A DNA stretch of 64,000 nt, taken from Varroa destructor (lineage: Eukaryota; Arthropoda; Arachnida; Mesostigmata; Varroidae). A program made the position numbers and the translations under genes. The notes beneath the pieces are model-generated. The model saw only the letters and a list, made by a program, of their open reading frames with translations. It did no database searches and was not told the origin of the DNA. The DNA lies in the NCBI RefSeq assembly GCF_002443255.2, contig NW_019211460.1:38752944-38816943 (forward strand), written 5' to 3'. This document shows positions 34,301 through 47,805 of this stretch, piece by piece. How positions within the stretch are numbered: the stretch's first letter is position 1; every line of letters starts with the position of its first letter.

Positions 34301-37300
34301 TTATCCCGGTACCATCGCCTCGGAATCCTCCGCTCTTCGTAACAAGGGGCGCTGGTGATTTTGAACGACTCCCATATTAGCAGAGTGACGGGAGAGGGAC
34401 GAAGGCAAGGCAAAGCTTCTGCTGACACGTTTGACCAATGGACAGATCTCTACATGAACAGCTATAATACGGTACATAAGTACGATATGTGTTTTCGTTG
34501 AATCGTCGCTGGCTGAGGCGTCGCGTCACTAAGGAAGTGGCGACGGGGTTCGAGGGAGCTGGCCATCTCTCCTCCGAATGAGCCATCCTGGGCACAATAG
34601 ACAGACGCATCTATAGCTATAATATACAATGAGCTTGCGGCCGCTGTTGCTAGCGCTCCGGCTGCCGCACCAAGATAAACGGAACATTTTGGGCGCAGCG
34701 GGAACTCGTTCGCGAACTCGCCGGCGCCGCCGTCGACGCGACCATCGTTTAGTATGCAAATGCATTTTGCCATGTTGTGTGCGTGCAGTATGCATCATAC
34801 ATATCAGCTATTGCGTAGCGTACCGCATGTATATATTGGTGCTAAAGAGACACTGCTCTCCCAACAACGATGCCATTCCCGCCACACGGAACTGTTGCTA
34901 GCAATAATAACTAACACAACTACTGCCTGTTAATGCTGGTGCCATTAAAAAGCTGATGCTGGCAGCAATAATGATGAAGGTAATGGTGATGGGTTGGCTC
35001 GCGAGCCCCATAGTTCTTGGTCGCATGACGTGTTGAACCCTACCGAGGTCATGCGCTGTCGTACGGCTTGTCATACTGTATTCAGTATTTAATGATAACG
35101 GTTCTGTGTCGTATGGCGGACGAGAGATATGTACTTGTTCATCTGACGCTATCGATGCTCAGCAGCCAATTGGCTGATATCGAAACGCAGCATAGCATAG
35201 TAGTCAACATGACTCTACATTTGATTACACGTAAGTAGTAGGTATATAAGTGCAAATTCGGATACAAATGGATACCAGATATCAAGGTGGATTAGTCACA
35301 CAGAAACGTTTATGAAAGAAAGAAGTACGTTATGGGACCATGTGTAGGATTAGCAAACCCTGAACGAGGCGACCATATGGGAACAGAGCTTCCGGAGTAA
35401 CACTGGATCTGTCACCGAAACGAGGTAGCAAACAAGGCAAAAACTATTATATGAATAAATGGAAATTAATTGACTTGTTTCTTACGTTATTGTGGAGCAT
35501 TGTTTCAAAGTAAATTTGGAGCGATCATACTACGAACGGAACAGTCATATATATATATGTGTCATGCTCCATAGTACATAATGAACTATGTGTACTGTCG
35601 GGCGTCGTCATCGAAATCTTATTACACAAAAAGAAAACAGCTAAATGAGGCCTGGAGAAACGTAGTATTTTGATCAACCCAATTAATATATCGAACGTTT
35701 ATTTAGCCTTAGTGTTTGTTTAAAAAGACATATACCTCAATATACCTTTATAACGCATCGTTTTCCTTGTCTAGTTATTGCGTAAATACCCAACGAGACA
35801 ATTTTTAACATAAATAGGACTAGTTTAGTGTAAATGACCTGCGACCTATGTCAGCGCATACGGGGAACGCAAGATGAAGCCAGTCAATAAATAAAATATG
35901 GCGGCTACAGAAATCTAATCCCCTGAACTCCTCCCGAGATATTATGCGGCCAATAACAGCTCGTTTCGATCAGTCGTGACGATAGTAACTCTCGCTGACC
36001 CAGTTAGTGGTCTCAGATCTCTGTTCGTTCGCTGCACTTCCCCATTGCAATAGAATTACATATGATTATACGCAGCGCTCAACCGTAGTCAATGAGAACA
36101 AGCTAATTTCAGTGTAGCCGCGTCAGCAGGACAGTCCCATGAGAAAAATCGTGGCTTCGTATTATAAGGATTAGCACTTTTCATAGGACATGCTCTCGAG
36201 GCCACTGATTCAAGTAGCGCTATTAACATCTGCTGCACAATTTGGCTCACAGTTATAATGACTGCTTTCTTTTTTATAATTTGCACTTTTTGCAAACGAG
36301 CGATGCATGGACCGTTTTTCTACATCATACAAATCGATGACTTTTTCTATTCACAGGAATTGTCTAGTCTTTATTCGCCCGCTGTCCCTACGGATCTGAG
36401 TCACCTTCAGGACGACATTCGTCATTTGAAATGGTCTTCAGTCGACGTCTAATAGACCTGCGTGTATCTTCTACGACCTTCTGTCGACGGTAAGTAGACA
36501 TTCGTGGATTAAAAATAAACCTCAATGTAGCCTGCGCAGCAACAATGACGCATATATACAGAACTGCCGTATAGTACATACACTGCAAAACAGTTGTTAG
36601 TTTTACGGGGTTAGGTGATATTATCAGCAGAAGTTTGCGAGCCCTGATGAATACCTGGTCTACAGGCACTCGTCAGAGGAAGGTTTGCGGACGACTCTTC
36701 AAAGAGGACTTGAACTAAGCGCTGGTAGAATGTTGCGAGGCTGTTGGTAGAGGATTAGCTGGCCCACGAAGCGTCGAAGACGGCCAAATTCAGCACGTTG
36801 CTCGGATAGTATGATCGGCTACTAGATAGTTGAGACATAAGCACTGAGGCATCGCATACGACGAAGAATGACGAACAGGAAATCGAAGGTATAGATTTCA
36901 TGTTGATCTCCAGCCATCGGCAGCGAGCTGTTCGCCTTGCTCTACCGCTTGAGCAGACATGAGTCGTTAGGCAATCCGGAATAGTGTACAATAATATTAT
37001 GCGTTGCATGCAGCCGCTACATGGGGACGAGATCGTCACTAAATTTGATAGGGATATAGACGGGATCAGAGAATATGCAATAGTTGATAGTTCCACATGG
37101 CTTAGAACCATCAAAAACAGTATCGTCTGGTAATATTGGTTCTGTGAATCAACGGACACAAGGTATGATGAGGTGTTATACTTTTTAGAAACCATTATTG
37201 AAATGCCTTGCTTTTCTCCCATAGGGTTGATTATTTAAACAGCTATATCTTCAGAAATATATATATTTTAATTTATTTATTGATATACTTTGTAATGAAA

Positions 37301-40300
37301 CGTTTCGCCCTTGTCATAAAATACGGGATTAGGGAGCAGACAGTTTTTACTTCCTGCAGTAGGATAAATTCTAGTGTCTCCTAGTCTACCTCTTCTTTAA
37401 GTGTCAGCTTGCTTTGGCTGCTACGTCTTCTTCCAGTAAAAATGTTCACGTTCAATATTGTGTTTGACATCACCGAGCGTGAAACATATGCGCTTATCTA
37501 CGAAGAGATGGTATGGAACATATGGGTTACTCTGTAAGTCAGACCTTACAAGAAGTATAAGATCTCGATATCTAAAAGCAACGCGTTACTTTTTAACCTT
37601 AAAATCTGTCCATTTTTAACGAAATTCATTTCATTCAAAGTTTAACTAAAGTCAGATGCGTCACCGTGGAACTATTGACAACCGGCGATAATTGTTTAAT
37701 AGATAATATACTAAAACGTATGGGTATATATACAAGAAGACAAGTTGATCCTGGAACTACGATATCCGTCTATGGTGGTGGCTTTTTGCGTAGCCGACTT
37801 CTAGCTAGCAATAGATGGGGTCTACCCATTTAAGTCGCACATACAAGCTATTAGCTGGTTCGTTATGTATAGATATATTAAGAAAGCAGTAAATCTGGTC
37901 CTAGTCGATGACTCGATCTGTGGTGACAATAAGCTGACGTCCAATCATAGCCTTTTACTGTTCTCTGTAGGAAAACTCAAATATGGCCGACCTTTCTTCA
38001 AAAAGAAATGCCAGCTAGTCATACCGCTTCGTATTACCATTTCCATTACTACCACAGAAATTCTACAACTGCTACTGATAAATACATCGTGTGACAACAA
38101 TAACAAACTGTTTATTCGTTTGTAGCCTCTCAATCTGTTCAATAGCGCATGCGAAGCGTGTTAAATAGTAGGAAAGTCGACGGTGATTGTGGCGGCTAAA
38201 TGGGGGCGAAATGGAGGTAATCCGCGCTCCTCGCGGCGAACTACGAGTCCATTCATGTGTGAGCATGAACATGAACAGAAGATAGTACGAACCACTATTT
38301 CTACGACTGATTGAGCTGCTCCATCTTATTTCTATTCGAGCATATGCTTAATCGCTTGAAACCCCTTCGAGAGGATATCCGAAATCAGGAGCAGCCGTGT
38401 AACTTGCTTGAGCGATGAAAGCAAGCCAATGATGGACGGATATACATACTTGCATGGATAAACTGTTTTTAGTCTGAATAGTGCCATGGATTGACTGACT
38501 GACTGACTCATTCACTCAGATACGCGTAAGGGGACATGTGGCGTCAAACAGCAAAACGACGAGCGGTGGCCTACCGTGCACAGACAGCTCGAAACGGTCC
38601 TTACCGTTCAGCTGATTTTGCCTGCACGAGCATGATTGATAAATTACGATCAGTTAATTGTTACTTGAAAAAAGAAGCCAATTTAGTAATTTGTTGCTTA
38701 GTTTTCATTGGTTGTCGAACGCCCTGGTTGGTACCCTGCTTTTAATTCATTGTTTTATTTTGGCGCATAAAAAAAAACAAGCTTTTTCTGTGCATTTACC
38801 CTAAAACGCGGAAACACCAACAGTCCTTAAGCTTTCTTTTTCTTTACTATTAATTATCTTCTCTAGTGGGCTGTCTCGAAGACATCTATCCCTTCCCGAC
38901 GAACAGCCCTTGACTAATTGGGATATTCGCTTAAACACTAGAGAAAGGGCTCGTAGCGATTTCTGCTGAGTGACAATTAGTTTCGTACAAAGCAGTAGCA
39001 CTCGCCTGTGTCGTTTTGCTAAGCTTGTCACAGAGGTTTAGTCGTAAGAGATAGTGCTAGTATATGAACTGCCTTATTGTATACAGAAGTGCTGCTATTC
39101 TTACACATCCAGAAGGACAGCTCCTTTCAGACGCTCGTCCTGTTTTGTCCCTCTTTGTTGTTCCCTGACGCCTGCCTTCTTCTATCGTTTTGTGCGCTTT
39201 CGGCTGCTGCTTGTACGATGTAAAGGGGGATTCACACGAAACATGACACTTACAGCTCAGGCGCTTAGCCAACCCAGCCCAGTTCGGCAAACGATGTGCG
39301 CACGTCTCCATTCGAGCACATACGTGTACATAGCTGGGTCGCTAGCAAATGGGTTTGTAGATCCTGTGTAGAAATTTTCAGTGCTTTCGTTTTTGCTCGG
39401 CTTTTTTTTGTTTCACTCTCGCCTTCGGCTCCCAGTGAAGGCCTTTGACTCTAGCCATCTAGACATAGAATCCATCTTGCCACTCGCTATGTCAAACTCG
39501 TTGTGTCTAACATCGAGCACATGCACCCAAAGCGAGATAGAATACGCATCGAGACACATAACTACATTCATTAAGAACGTTGTTATGCTACAAGCCCACG
39601 AGGGCAACCGAATCCAGCCAGCCGGTAAGTTCAAATTTCTTGCCGTCGCGATCGGTGCTCTTCCATTTTAACTGGCGGAGATGGACCTCATAGATCTTTG
39701 CCAGATTACGGAGTTGCCTAGCGGGAGCTAAAGGCGCATGTTAGCTGCATGTAATAACTTGGCACGAAGCGCCTGACACTGTACCGCCGTGTGGAATGAT
39801 AAACTAACATGCGATTTGGGCTAGCGCGGGAGAGACGAACGTATTCAAACCTAGGCAAAAGTTCATAGAGACAAGCAACGACGGCTAATAATTGACGTCA
39901 CATCATGGATACAGCTGAGAGACTCGGCTCTATCCGTCTGCTTATCAAAAAGGTCTCGTCATAGCCTGTAAGTAGTTAACATATTACCCGCTTTCGAAGG
40001 AGTTATACATACATAGGAGTCTTCATACTAACTGCACTAGTGGCATATGCATCTTCGGTGATGCGTCCCGAAGTATAATAGAGTGAGGGCCTCTTTTCAT
40101 CAAAGTCTTATACTAAAGAGAGATCTGTGTGCTGCGCGTACGGCCAGCAGGACCTCTTGATTGAGCCACGATTAGCAACTATCTGCCGGATTCCATGAGT
40201 ATCTACATTAACAACGCAAACGGCCAACAATGCGGAAGACCTGGCGGTACATAAAGGACTCGATGCATTCAAACGACGTAATTAAACCAGTGTTATATTT

Positions 40301-43300
40301 GGATGGTTAATGCTGACGCTATTGTCGCTGCTATCAAAGAGATTATGTTATATCACAGACAGACATCAAGCATCGGGGTATCGACTCGTTCTTTTCGCGG
40401 TCTCTAAGATTGGCCAAAAACTAGCTACAATCATTTTGGGCTGAGATTGCTACGTCAAGCATGGAATTCGAGGGTGAGCACTCAGTCCACATTTCCGTAA
40501 AAGAGGATATGGCCAAACATGGAGGCATATATCGGTGAGTGTTGAAGACGATAGCGGCACAGTTAAACGAAACGAAAGCACCTGATTCAATTTGTTTATA
40601 ACAATTTAATCGAGTGCCTATATATGTTCGTCCAACATACAAGAAACAAATGTAAAATATAGACGAGGTACATCCTTTACGTTATCCGTATTGAAGGGTT
40701 ATCAAAAGCTGGATCCGCTAGAACAAAGGTAAAAAAAAAGACGTTGCTTAACATTTCTATTAGAATGACCAATACAACCAATACAATTACATTCCCTCTA
40801 CGAAAAAGAACAATTACCTATCTCAATCCTGTTAATTCTGAAACAATGTAGAAACTATCGTTGTAGTATTGGCCAAACGACAGACACCCACCCATTCAGC
40901 TCACTCAGCGAGAAGATGCAACATTTTTTTACAGGTAAACCTTACCATCAATCTATAAAAGTAATTACAGATTTAGGCAAGTACGTTCCATAGGAATAGG
41001 GCAATTAAGGCAAATTGTGCACAAGGGGCGAAACACGCTGATCATCGACCAGGAACATTGAATGTGGCCGCTTAGATCATTATAAAACATTAATTTCTTG
41101 GTCTATCAATATTAAATGGCAATTGAATTCGAATTTATGCAGAAATATGCAACAGCTATTGTATAAAAAATTACACGTAACTTCGCTGAACGTAAAGTGT
41201 ACTACTTATTCCGAATCATAGTTTATTTACAAACGCAAAAATGCCCAATGCCTATTAAATAGTATTTCGTATTATGTTAAAAAAGAGGTGATATACCTTT
41301 ACTGGAGTCCTTTGGAGACTGACTCCCTATATGTTTCAACAGAACATAGCCAGAGGTCTTATCACTTTACTAATTCATGCCCCTATCCGAACAATTGTTT
41401 ACTCAAAGCCGTTCTTGCTCCACACCGTAATGTAATGGAGATCGTCAAAAGTACAACTCGAACAGGTGGAGAGGATTTAGTCTCTCTCTCTCTCTCTCTA
41501 AAGAGAGAGGGAGGTTTCGTGCTTAAATTATCTAAAGAAAATCTTTTAAAAATGGCTAATGAAATAGAAAATAGGACGCACACGGCTTCTCCCTGATTAG
41601 CATACGCGACTACTCTACTGACTTGACTCAATGGGCTCGACTTATTGTGAAAATAATATTGACTGAACCTTCTTCGAAGACGAGCCATATGACGACGACG
41701 GTACGGGATACGAATTTGAGTTGCTGCACAGAAGTCGACCTACCGCATGAGCTGCTTCATGAACAAGCAAAGTCAATCGTGCGGACCTTTAAGTGGCTTG
41801 TACTTTGAGGTCCATAGGTCCAGTACGTGCAGTGAGCTCCTCATTTGAAAGCATCAGACGGAATATGATGATGTTAAAGACAGTTAGCAGGATGAGAGAT
41901 TTTCGCGAAGCTGAATTCTAGACTAGCGACGGCCCCCATGACGGTGGGTCCTTCGCTATTGGATGGTAGGTGAACGATTGAAGAGAGTGCATGAAACTCG
42001 ATTAGGCATGACGACGACGACTCAGTACGAGTCAAGTCTGTAGGCTGCCAAAACCGGCTTTCCTCCTGTTTATTGTAAATATGTAAATAGCCAAGATCCT
42101 TCTCCCACTTAACCCATTTTCTAGTATGTCTTACATTTTGTGTGCTTTGATGTGTGCAGCAAGGTGCGCCTATGCGGGCCTGGGTGTGTGTATGTGATTG
42201 CAAGCTATGTGAGATGCCGACGTTCCCGCTCCTATTACGAAGTTGCTGCTGGTCACAGCCAGTAGACTTTATCGCCAATAAGCTGTAAGTGTCTATGTGC
42301 ATAGGTTGTTGTTCTCTATAGTGGACTTCGTTGGGTCAGGCTGATTTGTTGTTAGTCTACCCCGTCATTCTCTATGTGTTTGTCTCTCTATTTGTGTGCG
42401 CGTCAAATGACATTCAAGACTCATCGCAGTGCAGTCAATAACGTTTATACGCATGAAGCTTCTGTGGGAAAGCCTGAAGGCGGAAGGGAACAGGCAGAGG
42501 ACCAGTCTGAGACCCAGCGAAAGGAGGGAATTAAAAATGGAGAAGTGGCTGATTTATCTGATTTGGACTAATAGAAATACAGAATTCGTGCACTTTATTA
42601 TTGCACCTATCTAGAGTTCGGTCTATTCATAAGGAGAAAGCACATAAACATTGTGACATGTCTGAAATGTGTCGCATAAGTACTCTCTTAACGAAATTAT
42701 ACAACTATCACAGGGTGTACGAAGAACGTACCACATAGGAAACTGAGCGACTAGGAGCCCAATTCAGAAATTTTCGACAGACCAGATCGCACAAAATTGG
42801 TATAATTGATGTCGTATTCTAACCACGTCATTATCAACGAGAACTAGTTACAGGCCTGCAACCTCAACAATCAGTTCTTCAGATGGGTACAAACGCTATA
42901 GTATAATTATCTTATAGAAACCTTTGAGAGGCAAGCACGCCAATCGAGAACTAGAATCTTCAGATCGACGCGCTAATGCTACCTGTTATAGCATTACCCA
43001 TCAAGGTGACCTAAAATTGTAAAGGAATGTAAGTCTACATCATGTGAATGTAAGTAGATTTATATGCTTAGAATTTTTCTAAGTCAATTGTAAAGCTTCT
43101 ACACCTGCATTTCTGATACAAGTACGGCTACGCTTGCGCCAAAAAGTGTGTCTCGTTGGTAATGGCTGACTGAGCGACAAAAATAGTACGTTGTTACTGT
43201 ATAGCATCGCCAACTAGGTCCGGATAAATAGATTGTCTGTAACAAAAGTAAAATAACTGTGATAAACTATATCAAAAATACACTTCAGGGGCAATCTGTG

Positions 43301-46300
43301 CATCTATCTCTGCTGGAAAGTATTTCATTATGTAGGGCAGTCAAAGCGGACCGGCGACCCTGGCACAATGCGACTAAAAGACTCTGTTTCGTTTAGTCGC
43401 GTAGACCTGCATCATCCTCAGCGTACGTCTCGAACAGCCGGTCCTAATGAGTACATCTTCACCGCTTATTGAAGCTTCCTACCGATGAGTTCTATCCGTC
43501 AGGGGCTATTACAGTCCAAGTCAGCGTTTGATTGCAACTGCTAACAACCCTAATACGAACTCGTTTAAACATCGATAATTTATCATAAACGATCACTGTG
43601 TTCCTTTTCGCATGCCAGTGTGCGTACGTGTGTCTATTAGGAGAATCGTCTAAAGTTGCCACTTAAACCTGGCCCTTCCGAAACCAACCCCATTAGAAAG
43701 AAGTAGCATTCCGTTTGTTATTGAGTCTACCACTCCTATTCTACACGCCGATGCTGCTGTCGTTCCTAAAGCTGCTGCTTAAATAGATTTCGACCCTAAT
43801 AGTAATAATAACAATAATGATATTAATGCACCGCTAAAAGCAGAGGTCACCTGTCTTTATATAACCCGGTGGCGAGGAGAGTCAGGAGTCGCAAGTAGGG
43901 GGTTAGGTGCGACGGTGCAAACGCATTATAGGGGTGAGATGCAAAAGATATCCGGCTCTTTTTCGCTTCGATTTTGCTCAGTGAGTACGTTAACGTAGTG
44001 AGAGGCAGGACGTGAGCGTGGTCCGCGGTTGAAGTAGCGCATAACCCTGTCATTTACTTTTGGGCGTAGATGTCTCGCCATGGATTTAGTTGCAGTCTGC
44101 TAGAAAGCAACGTAACCTGATCTCATTATTGTTGCTCCACCCTTTCCAGTCAGTCCTAAGGACACTGCAGACGATTTCTTGTCCGAGCCAGTCTCTGAAC
44201 CTCAAAACACGTTCTCTTTATCATTTGGTCTCTCTCGCCCTTTCTGACCCCCCTCCCCGCTTCACCCCTGAAGTAGCAGCAATTGTTCTGGCTGTTGCAG
44301 TAATACAGGTTATTGCGCTGCGAGAAACTTTAGTAGGTCGTCGTCGTCTGAACTGCTTTAAGCCTCGATCAACCGTAGCATCAGTCTCGCACGCTGGACA
44401 GAGAGCTCATACAGCGGTCAGCTTGATGGAGTCGCGGAGAACTATCTAAGCCACTTAAGTGCAGACATTGAGGCGACGACCGGCCACTGAGACAATGACC
44501 GCCCGAGCGATTTGGCTCGAGAAGATGCGAAGAAGATGATCCGTAGCAATCATCCTCTACCGAATACAGAGCGATCAACAACCGACAGAGAACAACAGGC
44601 GGCCCGATTTCGTCTTGTCCTGATTTTGAGGTAGTATGTTTGAAAGGAACGAATGGGGCCTACGTGTACCAACATTGATGTGTTCGTGTGAAGAGTGACA
44701 TATATTTATGAATAGAGATGGAGCGACGATTTGTCGCGACGCTGTTTACTCGAACATCTTGCATGTCACCGTGCATGTCACTAGCCATTAGGAACTCCGG
44801 CAGATCCGTATCATAGCAACATGTAAACCTATATCTAGGTTAGTAACTATAATTCATTTGTCCATTATCAACATTGCTTAAATAGGCACCTTCACTGCTA
44901 TCGTAACACAAAACCTCGTGTGTCGTCAGAGATGTTCTTGGCCTTATATAACTCGGCCTACCCAGTACACAATCTTACACCTAGTTACTGAGTTCTAGGC
45001 GCTATCAGTTCGATCAAGCTTCGTATCCGGATATTTTTTACACTACAATAACATCATATAATGATTTGATCAATGACGAATTCAAGAATAATCAAGGCTT
45101 GATGTGTGCAGCTGCACTATATGATGGGTCATTTGATACATAGTCATATATTTGCCCGAATTAGAGCGAGAACGAGCCGATTGACATAACGAGAACGTCT
45201 TCACAAAAACGTAATACCTCTTTTAGTACTTCTATAGGTGTGCTGTTGCCGCTTCGCGCGACTGGCATAAAGTAGAAATGTTCATTGTCAGTCTGATATT
45301 CACCAGGCAACCAACTCGGAGAACATCTATTAGAACGAGTAAAGAAAAAAGTGAAATAGGACGTTTATCTGTACAAATAAATGTCGGTAGATTGCGACAA
45401 TTCGTTCTGATTTTAACATCCCTCTTTATAAGGACGCGCTTTCGCCCAAAGTCAGCTGGTTCGAGCGTTCCCATTTAATCAAACCTATAGCCATTTGAAT
45501 AAGAAAGATGTATCAGAGAAAAACTCTCGTTATGCATACGAAATATATTGCACAGGAAGAGGAAAGTATCGGTTATTAGATGTGCAAACAAACGTCTACC
45601 TACTTCATTTTTCTGAATCTAATAATCAGCAGAGAAAAAAAAAGCATATCCGTCATTCATCTCTTTGAATAAGCAATGTAACATTCGCAAAATGGCGGAC
45701 GGTAAAAAGCGCAACTATCAAACTTCAATATCTGAGACAGGAGAGACGGCTCAAGTCGACTCGGATACGTTCACTGGAAGTTTTCTTCGCTCTATAAAGT
45801 GTTAAGACAGTGCCCAAGCAAAGAACAATTTAAAATGCAATGTATATATATAAACATACATACACGGTATGCCATGGGGAGGATGTGGAAGCCGAACTCT
45901 TCTCGTTTCAGAGTCAGGTGCTTATTTTACTTCGCGCTTCTACTACAGCCGCCCGAAAGGGCAATGAGCTAAAGGCCACTTCGACGTGCCAAAATCACCT
46001 TAGGAACGAATGTCATATAGCGGATACAGACAAGGCACGGTGCCAGAAACCTAGCAAAAAGCAGAGAGCAATCCATGTGCTGCTCTAAGCTTTTTCGGTC
46101 AGCTCCCGGGCATTGGTCAGAAGAGAAGTGGATCCCATTTTATCTGGAGGGTGTCGAGCTTACCGCCTCGGGCAGGAAGACATACCTGCCAAAATGGTGT
46201 TTTGACAAATCCAGCTAAGGCTGAGTAGTTCAATAGCTCAATAACTGTCGCTTATGAGGTTTATACAGGGAAAGCTACTGCGCATTGTGTTTAGCTTTGT

Positions 46301-47400
46301 CAGCTTTATATGCTGATATATGTGAGACAAGCAGTATAAGTGAACATTGTTTACGAAGTTTTCTAAATGGTATTCTTATAGCTTCGCTACGAGATCATTT
46401 AAAGTACGGTATTTACATAAGCTTTGATTTGCTGACTTACATCACTTAGCATCTCCCGGAAGCCTTAGTATCTATCTTTGTATATATATGTATGACTTTC
46501 TTGCCTTACGCATTACTTACCAGGGCTACATGTGTTATAAATTAAAATTAATCACACTTTAAGTTTATTAGATTTCTACCAGAAACAGTTAATTGGTGTT
46601 TACATAACCAATCTATTTTTTACATTCTCCAAATTTGTCAACAATCGTTCCAAGCAATGCTCTCTGGAAGATGTAGGGACGATCAGATCGCCCCCTCCAT
46701 ACGGAGTACTTCTTTATGTGGTAGAATCATCATGTAAATTGAAGAGCTAGTTAACGGAAAAGAAAAGGTAGGGTAAAAGGATACAACTATCTGTACATCT
46801 AACGTGTGTGTATATACGTATCGAACAGGAAGATACAATTGCTGAGGCAGTCCGGGAAGGTCGATAGAAGCAGCACTAGTTCGCGAAGTCGAGTCGGACT
46901 AGCTTGCAAGAACCAAGAGGATAGCTTTGCTAGTCGTCTTTTCATCGTACTCGTTAGTTTAACTACTAGATTTGACACACACACGAAGTAGTAGGTCCCC
47001 CGTACATTAGTAGAAGCTGTTCCGGCCGCTGGGATAACCAGCAGAGTGTCAGACGGCTCCTGGAATTCCCTTCAGTTCGACCCATGCGCTAACCCATCTC
47101 TCTCCTTCTGATCTTTCGCGGCCTAACTTCTCCACCTTAGACCTCGGAACTCCAGCACAGAACCTCAAAGGCTAGCCCCGAAAGGAAGATCGAAGGAAAT
47201 TAGTGGTGGCTTACAGTCGTACATACTTTCCATGGTGCCTCCGCTGAGTGAAGTGCCAGCCGAGAGAATTGGAGAAAGAACTCCGAAGATAGCAAAGGGC
47301 AAAAGACAAAAGTCGAAGACCGTGCAACAGTCTAATGGATGGATACTCGTTCGAAAGGACGATACTCTATAAGGAACTCAACTTTGAAAGTGATGAAAGT
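31351..47400. other. Gene desert upstream of hbn
   Basis: Sixteen kilobases without a recognised gene. The first part holds the hbn 5' UTR and promoter; I did not see a convincing TATA box. GC-richer patches occur near 32.0-32.3, 34.4-34.8, 39.1-39.4 and 43.8-44.6 kb. The longest open frames (155 codons at 36755-37222 and 142 at 41874-42302 on the - strand, 119 at 44090-44449 on the + strand) show no motif I recognise and no good splice partners. I looked for Rx and otp homeodomain exons and found none. Confidence 0.45.
41481..41512. repeat. CT run with inverted AG run
   Basis: About nine CT units followed, after a short AAA spacer, by GAGAGAG. The two arms are complementary and could fold into a short hairpin. 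It lies within an unrecognised 102-codon + strand frame. Confidence 0.75.
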
Positions 47401-47430
47401 CTGCTGTAGCTACTAACGAGCAGCTCCTCA

Positions 47431-47805
47431 ATGAAAATAAAGACTTTTATCAACATCGGCGTCGTCATCCTGTTTCCAGTTGTACCCGATGGGAAAAATG
47501 CTGAGCCAGCGATAACACTAACAACGACCGCGATAGTAAAGACTCGAACACTTTGGGGGGCAATTTTGATCTGTGGACAAACATGTTCGATAATAAGCGT
47601 AGTTGCTGCCCCTTATCGTTACGATGATGTAGAACACCTATTCTGGAGGTACTTTCTAAATGTTTCGATTGGATCTTGCAACGACGTCGACATACACTTC
47701 TCATATTCGACTAATGGCACTTGTATACCTGCTACGGCCTTTGGTTTTGTAGCCTACAAAACGACTATTTGGAAAAACAATGTTCATTATAAATCTGTCG
47801 TTTGA
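47431..47805 (+). CDS. Possible small secreted cysteine-containing protein
   Basis: A 124-codon single-exon frame. The N-terminus looks like a signal peptide: a short basic start (MKIK) and a hydrophobic run, FINIGVVILFPVV. The rest has four cysteines in two pairs (LICGQTC; later SC and TC) and two N-glycosylation sequons (NVS, NGT). The start context is poor (T at -3), and the opposite strand is also open over part of the length. I recognise no family. A chance frame is a serious alternative. Confidence 0.28.
   Translation: MKIKTFINIGVVILFPVVPDGKNAEPAITLTTTAIVKTRTLWGAILICGQTCSIISVVAAPYRYDDVEHLFWRYFLNVSIGSCNDVDIHFSYSTNGTCIPATAFGFVAYKTTIWKNNVHYKSVV

Noticed and set aside
36755..37222. 155-codon - strand open frame
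   Set aside because: Composition gives no domain, no leader and no splice partners; probably a chance frame.
41874..42302. 142-codon - strand open frame
   Set aside because: Low-complexity His/Thr stretch and no recognisable motif; no supporting splice sites.
44629..44650. let-7-like start, TGAGGTAGTA
   Set aside because: Only the first ten bases match; the rest of the mature let-7 sequence differs and I saw no complementary arm nearby.
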